Below are positions 1 to 8,045 of a stretch of 46,762 nt of DNA, one piece after another (within the stretch, counting starts at the first letter, position 1; each line of letters begins with the position of its first letter). The notes below the pieces were generated by a model. It saw only the letters and a list, made by a program, of their open reading frames with translations. It was not told the DNA's origin and did not search any database. Made by a program: the position numbers and the translations under genes. The stretch is from Alphaproteobacteria bacterium. Its GTDB lineage: Bacteria; Pseudomonadota; Alphaproteobacteria; Micropepsales; Micropepsaceae. The stretch is from positions 1 to 46,762 of the forward strand of contig JAFKEW010000060.1 of NCBI GenBank assembly GCA_017308375.1, written 5' to 3'.

Positions 1-932
1 ACACGTTTTCCGCGCAGGCTGACATCCTTGCGCCAGCGCGCGGAATGAAACTGGGGCCCGTGGAAATCGTCCCGGCCGGGATAATCGGGAATCTTCGGTT
101 TGTTGAGTTGCCCCACCGCCGTGATCACGGCGTCGGCGGTGATGATCGTACGTTTTCCATCCGCGTCTTTTGTATGAACCTGCCATTTCCGTGCCGCGCT
201 ATCGAACACCGCCTTTTCCACGGATGTGTTCAGGCGCAGATGATCGTGCAGGCCGAATTTGTCCACGCAATCCTTGAAATAGGCGAGCAGCACACCTTGC
301 GTCGAGAAGTGCTGCGGCCAGTCGTGATTGGCGATGAAGGAATAGGAATAGATGTGGTTTTGGGAATCCACCCGGCAGCCCGGATAGATATTCTCATACC
401 AGGTGCCGCCGACATCGGCATTGCGTTCGATCAGGGTGAAGGAAATCCCTGCCTGTTTCAGTTGTATGGCCGCCAGAATGCCGGACATGCCGGCGCCCGC
501 CACCACCACATTGAGCCCTGCTGCCGCCGCGGTCGACGTTTTTACCGCGAATGGCGTCTGCAGGCCGCCGCTCTCGCTCAGCCCAAGCTCGTCGAGCATC
601 AGCGGTAGATAGCGTTCCGGCACATCCGCACCGGCGACGAAATTCATCAGCGTCTGCAATTTGGCCGTGGATAGCGGCGCAAGCTTGGCACCGCCTTTTT
701 GCCCGATGCCGTGTTCGCGCAAGGCCTGCCTTGCAGCGCTGCGCAACTTGTCCTGCGCGGCAGGCGAAAGGCCGCCCATGCGGTTGTCCGTATAAGGAAT
801 ATAGCGCGGCCGCCATTCGGCCTTCAGAAATCCCGCGTCCCCGGTCAGATGGGCCAGCGTCACCGCCAGCGCGGGCAGATGCGCGTCCCTGAGCGCCTCA
901 TCAAGTAAGGTATCCAAATCCTGGTCCGGCAT
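1..932 (-). CDS. Baeyer-Villiger flavin monooxygenase, HAPMO-like (partial, C-terminus off window)
   Basis: The first 310 residues of an FAD/NADPH monooxygenase predicted to turn ketones into esters or lactones. The FAD Rossmann motif GAGMSG is at residues 146-151, followed by GGTWYENIYPGCRVD. The Baeyer-Villiger fingerprint FxGxxxHxxxW is complete as FHGPQFHSARW at 290-300. The roughly 140 residues before the Rossmann fold are unusual for a cyclohexanone-type enzyme but typical of 4-hydroxyacetophenone monooxygenase, so an aryl-ketone or bulky-ketone substrate is plausible; this is inference. The start is the ATG at 932; the frame is open to the window edge. The gene is divergent from the SnoaL-like gene, and the gap carries TGNATGCAAW motifs for both promoters. 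Confidence 0.9.
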   Translation of the reverse strand, partial: MPDQDLDTLLDEALRDAHLPALAVTLAHLTGDAGFLKAEWRPRYIPYTDNRMGGLSPAAQDKLRSAARQALREHGIGQKGGAKLAPLSTAKLQTLMNFVAGADVPERYLPLMLDELGLSESGGLQTPFAVKTSTAAAAGLNVVVAGAGMSGILAAIQLKQAGISFTLIERNADVGGTWYENIYPGCRVDSQNHIYSYSFIANHDWPQHFSTQGVLLAYFKDCVDKFGLHDHLRLNTSVEKAVFDSAARKWQVHTKDADGKRTIITADAVITAVGQLNKPKIPDYPGRDDFHGPQFHSARWRKDVSLRGKR

Positions 933-951
933 AGGTTCCGCCCCGTGTTTT

Positions 952-992
952 AATTTGCATCCAATTATGCTGGAAATCCGGTCGGGAGCAAG
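952..992 (-). promoter_or_regulatory. Putative promoter and operator of the monooxygenase gene
   Basis: On the minus strand TTGCTC (991-986), a 16-bp gap and CATAAT (969-964) resemble -35 and -10 boxes. Directly downstream lies TGGATGCAAATT (963-952), whose complement AATTTGCATCCA recurs exactly at 4831-4842. A repressor bound there would block initiation. Promoter calls are by eye. Confidence 0.45.
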
Positions 993-1063
993 GTTCGGTC
1001 AGGGGCTAGTATCGCTGTGCTCATGTGTCTAGGAAAATTGAATAAAGTGGATAAAAATCTCCT

Positions 1064-1100
1064 TTGATCTACATCTGGGCATCAGCATTATTGCATGCAG
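1064..1100 (+). promoter_or_regulatory. Putative promoter with TTGCATGCAG operator before the SnoaL-like gene
   Basis: TTGATC (1064-1069), a 16-bp spacer and CATTAT (1086-1091) form a plausible promoter. The 8-bp palindrome TGCATGCA (1092-1099) follows the -10 directly. The same core palindrome occurs at 4691-4698 and 9403-9410, only in gaps of this catabolic cluster as far as I could see. Confidence 0.5.
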
Positions 1101-1177
1101 TTTCATTTTTCTGTATCGGTGGGAAAACAGACATGCCGGGCCCCTGTGCGGATGCCCCGCGGCAGGGAGTGGACAAA

Positions 1178-1732
1178 ATGCACGATCCCGCACTCCAGGC
1201 GCTGATCGACAAACAGGCGATCACCGAATGCCTGATGCGCTATTGCCGTGGCGTGGACCGGGCCGATCGTGCCGCATTCGAATCCGCCTATTGGCCGGAT
1301 GCAACCGATGATCACGTCAAATATGTCGGCGGTGTTCCGGGTCTGGTCGAATTCGTTTTTGCGGCCATCGCCAGAATGCGCACCAGCCACATGATGGGCA
1401 ATATCCTGATCGAACTGGTCAGCGATACCCATGCCTATTGCGAAAGCTATGTTCGCGCCTATCACGAAGCTGCCGGCGGCCTGTTCGGGCCGGAGGAGAT
1501 GGAACTGGGCGCGCGTTACATCGATCTGTTCGAAAAGCGCAATGGCGAATGGCGCATCCGCCATCGCAAGGTCTGCATCGACTATTATCGCAATGGCGCG
1601 GCCACCAGCGACTGGAAAAACGGCCGCTACGTCGAAGGGCCAAGCCGCGGCGAAAAACAGCCTGCCGATCCGCTTTACGGCATGCGGGCGGAATTTGAAC
1701 GCATCCGGAAAGATGCCGCGCGCAAGCCCTGA
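1178..1732 (+). CDS. SnoaL-like (NTF2-fold) domain protein
   Basis: A 184-residue protein of the SnoaL_4/NTF2-like alpha+beta barrel type. The family signature near the N-terminus is DKQAITECLMRYCRGVDRAD, followed by the aromatic-rich strands ARYIDLFEKRNGEWRIRHRKV. Relatives include dehydratases, isomerases and ring-hydroxylase small subunits, so the exact reaction cannot be given. The ATG at 1178 is chosen because GGGAGT lies about 8 bases upstream and the family usually begins at this point; upstream in-frame starts at 1064 and 1133 lack a comparable site. It leads a three-gene plus-strand run with the OYE and alcohol dehydrogenase genes. Confidence 0.8.
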   Translation: MHDPALQALIDKQAITECLMRYCRGVDRADRAAFESAYWPDATDDHVKYVGGVPGLVEFVFAAIARMRTSHMMGNILIELVSDTHAYCESYVRAYHEAAGGLFGPEEMELGARYIDLFEKRNGEWRIRHRKVCIDYYRNGAATSDWKNGRYVEGPSRGEKQPADPLYGMRAEFERIRKDAARKP

Positions 1733-1801
1733 CGGGTTGCATCGAACGCGCATTGCCGGAGAATTGCGAATGCACACGATGAAATTCCAGGGATGATGCC
1801 C

Positions 1802-2896
1802 ATGTCACTTGCGCCGCTGTTCGAACCTTTCCAATGCAAATCGCTCCGTTTGCGCAACCGCATCGCCATGGCGTCGATGGCGCGCTGGGCCTCGCCCGGC
1901 GGCAACCCCGCGGCCCTTGCCGACTTCTATACCAAACGGATCAAGGGCGGCGCCGCACTGGTGATGACGGAAGGTGCCGCGATCAACCGCCCGGCGTCCT
2001 ACAACGATCCGCAAAGCGCGCGGTTCTTCGGGCCCGCACTCGAAGGCTGGAAAACCGTGGTGCAATCGGTTCATGCCGCGGGCGGGGCCATCGCGCCGCA
2101 ACTCTGGCATTGCGGGGCCGTCGGCAAGAAGGGCAGCGATTGGGTTCAGGACGGCGATCCGGAAAGCCCCTCCGGCCTTGTCTCCGCCGGCAATCCGCGC
2201 GGCCATGCGATGACCAATGCCGATCTCGATGCGGTGTTGAAGGCCTATAGCGAAGCCGGTGCCGCCACGCGCACAATCGGTTTCGATGCCGTCGAAGTGC
2301 ATGCCGGTCATGGCTATCTGCTCGATCAGTTTCTCTGGGCCGAAACCAACCAGCGGAGCGATCGCTGGGGCGGTGCGACGCTGGTGGCACGTTCGCGCTT
2401 CCCGTTGGAGGCGGTGCGCTGCGTGCGTGCCGCCGCCGGTCCCGATCTGCCGCTGTTCCTGCGCATTTCGCACTGGAAGTCCGCCGATCTTGCCGCGCGC
2501 TATGTCGAAACCCCGGCCGAACTGGAAGCCTGGCTGATGCCGTTCGCGAAGGCCGGCGTGGATATTTTCAGTGTGTCGGATTTCCATTGGGACACACCGC
2601 TGTTCCGCAACTCTCCACTCAGCTTTGCGGGCTGGGTGCGCAAGGTGACAGGCCTGCCGGTGATGACCTGCGGCGCCATCGGGATGAGCGGCGATCTGAT
2701 GGCGACATTCGGCGGCGAAACCGGTCAGCCGCAACCGGTCGATGCGGTGGCTCGCCATATGGCGGATGGCGCGTTCGATCTTATCGCCGTCGGGCGCGCG
2801 CTGCTCGCCAATCCGGATTGGGCGGACCGCATCCGCAATGGTGCGGCGGCGGATCTCGCCCCCTGCACACCGCAACTTCTCGCGCCGGGCGTTTAA
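1802..2896 (+). CDS. NADH:flavin oxidoreductase, old yellow enzyme family
   Basis: A 364-residue FMN-dependent TIM-barrel enzyme. Visible OYE motifs are QLWHCG (substrate/FMN region), HAGHGYLLDQFLW and SDRWGG, and a phosphate-binding GRALLANPDW near the C-terminus. Family members reduce the C=C bond of enones or act on related conjugated substrates. ATGs at 1793, 1796 and 1802 are all in frame; 1802 is preferred because CAGGGA lies at good distance. It sits 69 bp after the SnoaL-like gene and three bases before the alcohol dehydrogenase gene, so co-transcription is likely. Confidence 0.88.
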   Translation: MSLAPLFEPFQCKSLRLRNRIAMASMARWASPGGNPAALADFYTKRIKGGAALVMTEGAAINRPASYNDPQSARFFGPALEGWKTVVQSVHAAGGAIAPQLWHCGAVGKKGSDWVQDGDPESPSGLVSAGNPRGHAMTNADLDAVLKAYSEAGAATRTIGFDAVEVHAGHGYLLDQFLWAETNQRSDRWGGATLVARSRFPLEAVRCVRAAAGPDLPLFLRISHWKSADLAARYVETPAELEAWLMPFAKAGVDIFSVSDFHWDTPLFRNSPLSFAGWVRKVTGLPVMTCGAIGMSGDLMATFGGETGQPQPVDAVARHMADGAFDLIAVGRALLANPDWADRIRNGAAADLAPCTPQLLAPGV

Positions 2897-2899
2897 GCC

Positions 2900-3907
2900 A
2901 TGCGGGCGGCGGTGCTGCGCGGCGGGCGGATGGTCGCCGACACGTTGCCCGATCCCGTACCGGCGGCGGGGCAGGCACTGGTGAAATCGCTCGCCTGCGG
3001 CATCTGCGGTACCGATCTGCATGCCATGCACGATGGCCCGCACATGATGGCGCAATTCCGCCGCGCCGGTGTGGGCCGCCCGCTCGATTTCGCGCGCGAT
3101 ATCGTGCTGGGGCATGAGTTCTGTTGTGAAATTCTCGATTACGGCCCGGATACGCCACAGCCGTTCAGGCGGGGCACGCATGTCACCGCCTTTCCCACCG
3201 GCATCGGATTGTCGAACACGTTGAGCGGCGGCTTCGGCGAATTGATGCTGCTGGATGTGACCCGGCTGGAGCCGGTGACCAACGGCCTGCCGCCGCATCT
3301 GGCGGCGTTGACCGAACCGATGGCGGTTGGCGTGCATGCGGTGGCAAAGGCCCGGCTCACCCAACGCGATCTGCCGCTTGTGATCGGCTGCGGTCCGGTG
3401 GGGCTTGCCGTCATTGCCGCGCTGAAATTGCAAGGCGCGGCCGGTATCGTGGCGGCGGATTTTTCACCGGCCCGGCGCGCCCTTGCCGCGCGGATGGGTG
3501 CCGATGTGGTGGTCGATCCGCGGATGGACACGCCCTATCGCCATTGGCATGAAATTGCCGATGCGGACCGCGATGCGCTGGTGTTCGAATGCACCGGTGC
3601 TGCCGGTGTGCTGCAACAGATTCTGGATGGCGTGCCCGTCAATGCACGCATCGTCATGGCCGGCGCCTGCCCGGTGACGGACCGGTTTGAACCGCTGGTC
3701 GGCACTTTGAAGGAAGTGAACATCCAGTTCGCCGTTGCCTACACAGCGGCGGAATTTTCCCGCACCCTGCACGATCTGTGCGAAGGCCGGCTGGATGTCT
3801 CAGCCATGGTGACGGCGCGTGTGGGCACGGCCGGTGTCGCCCGCGCCATGGCGGAGCTGTCCGATCCCGAACGTCAGGTCAAAATCGTCGTCGAGCCGTG
3901 GCGCTGA
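2900..3907 (+). CDS. Zinc-dependent medium-chain alcohol dehydrogenase lacking the structural zinc lobe
   Basis: A 335-residue MDR-superfamily dehydrogenase, predicted to oxidise an alcohol or reduce a carbonyl with NAD(P). The catalytic zinc region is ACGICGTDLH with GHEF further on. The coenzyme motif is GCGPVG. The usual four-cysteine structural zinc loop after GHE is absent: the segment reads TAFPTGIGLSNTLSGGFGEL with no cysteine cluster. The gene starts three bases after the OYE stop, indicating translational coupling. It ends one base before the convergent GntR gene. Confidence 0.87.
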   Translation: MRAAVLRGGRMVADTLPDPVPAAGQALVKSLACGICGTDLHAMHDGPHMMAQFRRAGVGRPLDFARDIVLGHEFCCEILDYGPDTPQPFRRGTHVTAFPTGIGLSNTLSGGFGELMLLDVTRLEPVTNGLPPHLAALTEPMAVGVHAVAKARLTQRDLPLVIGCGPVGLAVIAALKLQGAAGIVAADFSPARRALAARMGADVVVDPRMDTPYRHWHEIADADRDALVFECTGAAGVLQQILDGVPVNARIVMAGACPVTDRFEPLVGTLKEVNIQFAVAYTAAEFSRTLHDLCEGRLDVSAMVTARVGTAGVARAMAELSDPERQVKIVVEPWR

Positions 3908-3908
3908 T

Positions 3909-4580
3909 TCAAAACCCGTTTATGAAGCCCTTGGCGGCCTTGTCGCGCGCATCGGCCCGGATCAGGACGTTGCGCGCCGCCATGACATGGCTCTCCATGA
4001 TGGCGCGCGCCCAGGTGGCATCGCGCGACCCGATCGCCAGCATCAATTCCTGATGCTGGATCTGGCTGCGGCGCAATTCGTCGGGCTGATAGGCGTGAAA
4101 GGTGTTCATCACCTGCGGCACGTCGACAATCACGCGGAACGCGGCTTCCAGCCAGGAATTGTGCGCGGCGGCGACCACAAGGCGGTGGAAGCGGCCGTTG
4201 TACTCGGCCACTTCGCTGGCTGAGGCGCCACGCTGGATCAATTCCTCCATGCGCTGAACCAGGTCCTGCATCTCGTTGATCTGATCCTGGGTCGCGTTCT
4301 GGGCCGCGGCTTCGGCACCGTGGCTCTCCAGAAGAATGATCAGGTCGTAGATCTTGTAAATCTCGCGCTCGCCGAGTTGGCGGACGAAGGCGCCACGATG
4401 CGGAATGAATTCGATCAGGCCTTCGGCGTGCAGCCGGCGCATCGCCTCGCGCACCGGGGTCCGGCTCAGCCCGGTGGCGGATGCCAGATTCTGCGCCGTC
4501 AGATGGGTGCCGGATGAGAATTGGCCACTCGCGATGCCGTCACGGATCGCGCTGTATGCCTTGTCGACTGCTGCCGCCAT
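3909..4580 (-). CDS. GntR-family transcriptional regulator, FCD subfamily
   Basis: A 223-residue regulator. Residues 1-70 form the winged helix-turn-helix, with the signature LSRTPVREAMRRLHAEGLIE. The rest is an all-helical FCD domain with ligand/metal-type residues in the helices (ESHGAEAAAQ, YNGRFHRLVVAAAHN, HQELMLAI, ESHV). FCD regulators usually bind palindromes and release them on binding an acid or pathway intermediate. It is flanked by catabolic genes on both sides, and TTGCATGCAA lies in its own upstream gap, suggesting self-regulation and control of the cluster (inference). Confidence 0.92.
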   Translation of the reverse strand: MAAAVDKAYSAIRDGIASGQFSSGTHLTAQNLASATGLSRTPVREAMRRLHAEGLIEFIPHRGAFVRQLGEREIYKIYDLIILLESHGAEAAAQNATQDQINEMQDLVQRMEELIQRGASASEVAEYNGRFHRLVVAAAHNSWLEAAFRVIVDVPQVMNTFHAYQPDELRRSQIQHQELMLAIGSRDATWARAIMESHVMAARNVLIRADARDKAAKGFINGF

Positions 4581-4689
4581 TTTGCCCCGTCCCGTAAGTC
4601 ATTGCCGCCCTGGCGCCTCATACGCCGCCATGGTTGTCTTTGTAAGCTTTTGCCGGGCTTCATCCAATATCGCTGCAATCCTAATAATA

Positions 4690-4699
4690 TTGCATGCAA
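4690..4699. promoter_or_regulatory. Operator palindrome TTGCATGCAA (GntR promoter)
   Basis: A perfect 10-bp palindrome, identical to the one at 9402-9411. It overlaps the likely promoter of the GntR gene, so autoregulation is expected. Confidence 0.55.
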
Positions 4700-4822
4700 A
4701 TACTACTATACGCGATTTGGTGTGGTCAGTGCGGACCGGGCACAAAATGGCCGGAATTTCGAGATTTTTCAAAATACATTCGGGATGCTTCCGGGAAAAT
4801 CAACCGATCCAGCCGATTCCTG

Positions 4823-4850
4823 TTCTTTTCAATTTGCATCCACTTATACT
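4823..4850 (+). promoter_or_regulatory. Putative promoter with embedded operator for the hydrolase-LLM-CMD-GST operon
   Basis: TTCTTT at 4823-4828, 16 bp, then TATACT at 4845-4850. The spacer contains TTTGCATCCA, part of a 12-bp match to the site upstream of the monooxygenase gene. The -35 is weak; the -10 is good. Confidence 0.45.
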
Positions 4851-4957
4851 ATACTGTATTCAGATTGGGTGAAGCTGCCCCATGAGAGGTGGCATGGCAT
4901 TCGCGGATTGCGACTCCGGAAACGGGCGCTTCCCCGCCGAACGGGAGGGTAGCGAGA

Positions 4958-5284
4958 ATGGAAGTCGGGGCCTGGACCGCAGCGGGTGAATGGCCCTCCG
5001 TGCCCGGGATGGGCCACCACCATCACCACGGCTATCGCAACATCCGCGCTCTGGGCCGCGCCCTGGGTCTCGAAGTGGCTGCGCTCGTGGCACTCATTTT
5101 CGCAGCACCCGCTTTCATCGTCATTCCCAACGCATTTTCGCGGCGCCATGGCCGCAACACGCACGTTGCGCAGCGTCTGAACAGGCACTGCTTCAATGGC
5201 GGGCGTGACGAAGATCCGCCCATGGGAATGACGCGCAGGGAAATCAGGCGGGCCATGCGCGCCGGCAGCAACTGGACCGCATAA
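4958..5284 (+). CDS. Small single-span membrane protein with a histidine run (hypothetical)
   Basis: Codes for 108 residues with no family I recognise. A strong ribosome site (GGGAGGG) lies just before the ATG at 4958. The chain shows MGHHHHHGYRN near residues 18-28, one hydrophobic span (EVAALVALIFAAPAFIVIP, about residues 39-57) and a basic C-terminal tail with RREIRRAMR. Codons are G/C-rich at the third position like those of the neighbours. It is the first gene after the operator-bearing promoter and ends 28 bp before the hydrolase. The histidines might bind metal. It could still be a chance ORF in a leader. Confidence 0.45.
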   Translation: MEVGAWTAAGEWPSVPGMGHHHHHGYRNIRALGRALGLEVAALVALIFAAPAFIVIPNAFSRRHGRNTHVAQRLNRHCFNGGRDEDPPMGMTRREIRRAMRAGSNWTA

Positions 5285-5312
5285 ATCGACAGGCTTGGGA
5301 GATCATCGGAAC

Positions 5313-6095
5313 ATGTCCGGGTGGGTAGAGCGTAGCATTGATATTGGCGGTGAACCGCTTGTGCTTCTGGAAGCGGGCAAAGGTCGTCCCCTTCTCATTC
5401 TGCACGATGAACTGGGTCCGGCAGACTGGCAGGTCTGGCACGAAAAGGCCGTGGCCGCGGGGCGCAAGCTCATCATGCCGGTGTTGCCGGGGTTTCGCAG
5501 CGACCGCTTGAAATGGATTCGCGATGTCCGCGATCTCGCCTCCTTTCTCGGCCGCGTGCTGCGGCAGGAAGACCTCGTACCTGTCGATGTGATCGGCTTT
5601 TCCTTCGGTGGCTGGCTGGCGGCGGAAATGGCGGTGGCCAATCCGGGGCAGTTCCGCAAAATGGCGCTCGTCGCCCCCTTCGGCATCAAACCGGCAGAGG
5701 GCTACATCACCGACATGTTCATCGTGACCTCGGCGGAATATATCCGGATGTCTTTTGCCGATGCGGCGGCAACGCCGGAATTTTCCGCGCTCTACGGTTC
5801 GCCCGATCCGCAAACGATCGAGGGTTGGGAAGATGCGCGGCGCGAATGTGCCGAAATCGCCTGGCAGCCTTATATGCACAGCCCCAGCCTCGACCATCTG
5901 CTGGGTGGCGTGGGGGCGCTTCCGGTCCTGCTTCTGTGGGGCGACAAGGACGCGATCGTGCCGGAAAGTGCGATGCGCGCCTATGAAAAGGCGCTTCCCC
6001 ATGTCGAGGCCAAAGTGTTTGCCGGTTGCGGCCACCGCCCGGAGCTGGAGCGGCGGGAGGATTTCGCCGCCCACCTGACCCGCTTCCTCGATTGA
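5313..6095 (+). CDS. Alpha/beta hydrolase
   Basis: A 260-residue alpha/beta-hydrolase-fold protein. The nucleophile elbow is GFSFGG with Ser97, the acid residue lies in LLLWGDKDAIVPE, and the histidine in FAGCGHRPELE. The catalytic triad is therefore complete. It probably cleaves an ester, lactone or C-C bond made by the oxygenases of this cluster (inference). The ATG at 5313 is preferred over an in-frame TTG at 5295; GGGAG sits 11 bases upstream. The LLM monooxygenase gene follows after 27 bp, and hydrolase-LLM pairs are common. Confidence 0.87.
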   Translation: MSGWVERSIDIGGEPLVLLEAGKGRPLLILHDELGPADWQVWHEKAVAAGRKLIMPVLPGFRSDRLKWIRDVRDLASFLGRVLRQEDLVPVDVIGFSFGGWLAAEMAVANPGQFRKMALVAPFGIKPAEGYITDMFIVTSAEYIRMSFADAAATPEFSALYGSPDPQTIEGWEDARRECAEIAWQPYMHSPSLDHLLGGVGALPVLLLWGDKDAIVPESAMRAYEKALPHVEAKVFAGCGHRPELERREDFAAHLTRFLD

Positions 6096-6122
6096 TCGCC
6101 AAAGATAAAAAGGAACAGCCCC

Positions 6123-7400
6123 ATGCAGATCGGTTACTTTGTCGAACAGCTCTATTCGGATCTTCCGGAAGACGAAATCATCAAGAATGGCGGTTTCTTC
6201 GGCGTTCCCAACAAATATTTCGATCCCAAGGTGGGGGCGAAACTCTATCACCGCTATATCAGCGAGCATCTGGAGGCGGAGCGTGTCGGCTTCGACATGC
6301 TGGTGCTCAACGAGCATCATTCCAATCCGGCCTGCATGAGCCATGTGGTTACGGTCGAAGCCTCGATCCTCGCCTATGCCACCAAGCGCGCGAAGATCGT
6401 GACCCTTGGCGTGCCGTTGCCCATCACCAAAAATCCGCTGCGCGTGGCCGAAGAACTGGCGATGATCGACATGATCTCGGGCGGCCGTCTGGTGCCGGGC
6501 ATCATTCGCGGCGCCTCGTTCGAGCAGGTGGCCTCCAACACCAACCCGACGCAGAACCGCGAACTGTTCGACGAGGCCTATGAATTCATGATTCAGGCCT
6601 GGACCCGCGAAGGGCCGTGGCGGTACGAGGGTAAGCACTTCCATTATCGCTATGTGAATCCGTGGACGCGGCCTTTGCAGGAAAAGCCGCTGGTGCTGGT
6701 GCCGGGTGTGATCAGCCCGGAAACGGTGGTCTGGGCGGCCAAGCGCGGGCTTCCTTACGTGGCGCTTGCAACCGAGGTGAACGCCACCCGCAAGATGTGG
6801 AATCTCTACGGCGATACGGCAGAGAAGATGGGTTATCAGGTCGGCCCGGAGAATTTCGGCTATCTGCAGAAGATGGTGCTGGCCGACAGCGACGAGGAAG
6901 CTTACGAAATCGGCAAGGGCCACATGTTCGGCGGTTCGCACGCCACGCCGAAATATTCCGCGCTGCCGGGCTACAATTCGAAGATCGCCATCCGGGAATA
7001 CGCCAACAAGTTTTATGCCCTGATGAATCCGAAAGCGGCCGATCCGCACAATGTGGAACAGCAGAGGAAGGCGCTGCTCGACAATTATCCCAAGCTGGTC
7101 GATGCCGGGCACATTCTGGTCGGCACGCCGAAAACCGTGATCCCGAAAATCCGCAAGATTCTCGAACAGCTCCGTCCCGGCATGTTCACGGTCTGGGGGC
7201 CGGAAGGGCCGGTAGCGCATGAAAAGGTCATGCGCATGATGACCTTGATGGGGAACGAGGTGCTTCCCGCCATCCGCGAAATGGCGAAAGAACTGGGGCT
7301 TGACGATCCTTTCTCGGTCAAGCTTGGTGCGCGTCCGCTGCCCGCCAACGGCAGATGGAAACCGCTGGTCGAAGACGGCGAACACACCGCAGCCGCGTAA
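6123..7400 (+). CDS. LLM-class flavin-dependent monooxygenase (bacterial luciferase-like)
   Basis: A 425-residue TIM-barrel enzyme of the luciferase-like monooxygenase class, which uses reduced FMN or F420 to insert oxygen or oxidise substrates. Typical segments are NEHHSNPACMSHVV, LGVPLPITKNPLRVAEE and DMISGGRLVPGIIRG. Length and layout match the stand-alone two-component type, whose flavin reductase is often encoded elsewhere; none is seen here. AAGGAACAG precedes the start. It is central to the operon and followed ten bases later by the first CMD gene. Confidence 0.9.
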   Translation: MQIGYFVEQLYSDLPEDEIIKNGGFFGVPNKYFDPKVGAKLYHRYISEHLEAERVGFDMLVLNEHHSNPACMSHVVTVEASILAYATKRAKIVTLGVPLPITKNPLRVAEELAMIDMISGGRLVPGIIRGASFEQVASNTNPTQNRELFDEAYEFMIQAWTREGPWRYEGKHFHYRYVNPWTRPLQEKPLVLVPGVISPETVVWAAKRGLPYVALATEVNATRKMWNLYGDTAEKMGYQVGPENFGYLQKMVLADSDEEAYEIGKGHMFGGSHATPKYSALPGYNSKIAIREYANKFYALMNPKAADPHNVEQQRKALLDNYPKLVDAGHILVGTPKTVIPKIRKILEQLRPGMFTVWGPEGPVAHEKVMRMMTLMGNEVLPAIREMAKELGLDDPFSVKLGARPLPANGRWKPLVEDGEHTAAA

Positions 7401-7409
7401 GGAGGAAAC

Positions 7410-8045
7410 ATGCCCCGTCTGAAACAGGTTTCGCGCAGCGAAGCCACGGACCCGAGTGTTCTGGAAGCCTATAACCGCCTGTTCGGCGATCGCGATCCCG
7501 TCGCCCAGCCGGGAACCAAAACCGGCACGCCCGGCAATTGGTGGACGGTGTTCGCCCTGGTGCCGGAAATGCTGGCCCACGCGGTCGATGGCTTCAAATT
7601 CTATCTCGACCCGAAGCGCAAATTGCCGCCGGAATTGCGCGAACTGGGGCAGACCCGCGCCGGCTGGCTGAACGGCAGCCAGTTCGTCTATTCGCAGCAT
7701 TGCAAATCCTGCCGCGGCGTTGGCATGTCTGAGGAGAAGATCGCCGCGATCAAGGAATGGCAGGTGGCCGATTGTTTCGACGATCGCGAACGCACCGTGC
7801 TCGCCTATGCCGATTATCTGGTGTCGCAGCGCGGCCGTGTGCCCGATGCGGTGTTTACCAGGCTGAAGAAATATTTCTCCGATGAACAGATTCTCGAACT
7901 GACCTATGTCACCTGCATGTACGACATGCACGCGGTGATCAGCCGTGCGCTGCGCCTCGAATATGACGATCGCGACGATCCCATCGTCGAAATCGCGGCA
8001 CCTGCGGATTTCGCCGGGCGCGACTTCATGGATACGGGGCGCTGA
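7410..8045 (+). CDS. Carboxymuconolactone decarboxylase (CMD/AhpD-like) family protein, copy 1
   Basis: A 211-residue all-helical CMD-fold protein. The motif region reads YSQHCKSCRGVGMSEEKI, which keeps a CxxC pair but has glycine where the AhpD histidine (CxxCxxxH) would stand. It may be a thiol-based reductase or a decarboxylase-like enzyme; the function is not assigned. GGAGG precedes the start. Its TGA overlaps the ATG of the GST gene by one base, and a second related CMD gene follows the GST gene. The two copies share the layout RxxAT/RDETSDPxV...YNRxF...RDP. Confidence 0.85.
   Translation: MPRLKQVSRSEATDPSVLEAYNRLFGDRDPVAQPGTKTGTPGNWWTVFALVPEMLAHAVDGFKFYLDPKRKLPPELRELGQTRAGWLNGSQFVYSQHCKSCRGVGMSEEKIAAIKEWQVADCFDDRERTVLAYADYLVSQRGRVPDAVFTRLKKYFSDEQILELTYVTCMYDMHAVISRALRLEYDDRDDPIVEIAAPADFAGRDFMDTGR

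Larger units (their letters stand above)
4581..4957. promoter_or_regulatory. Divergent regulatory gap between the GntR gene and the hydrolase operon
   Basis: This AT-richer gap of about 380 bp holds no convincing gene. It carries TTGCATGCAA at 4690-4699, immediately before TATTAT on the minus strand (4689-4684), a likely -10 for the GntR gene. It also carries AATTTGCATCCA at 4831-4842, between TTCTTT (4823-4828) and TATACT (4845-4850), a likely promoter for the rightward operon. An operator lying between -35 and -10 fits repression. Confidence 0.55.

Noticed and set aside
4844..5188. Minus-strand frame opposite the small histidine-run protein
   Set aside because: It covers the likely promoter of the rightward operon, has no ribosome site and shows no hydrophobic or domain pattern.
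5244..7931. An 895-codon open frame on the minus strand opposite the hydrolase-LLM-CMD genes
   Set aside because: It is antisense to three genes with clear domains. Its product is low-complexity, His/Arg/Gly-rich, as expected for a mirror frame in high-GC DNA.
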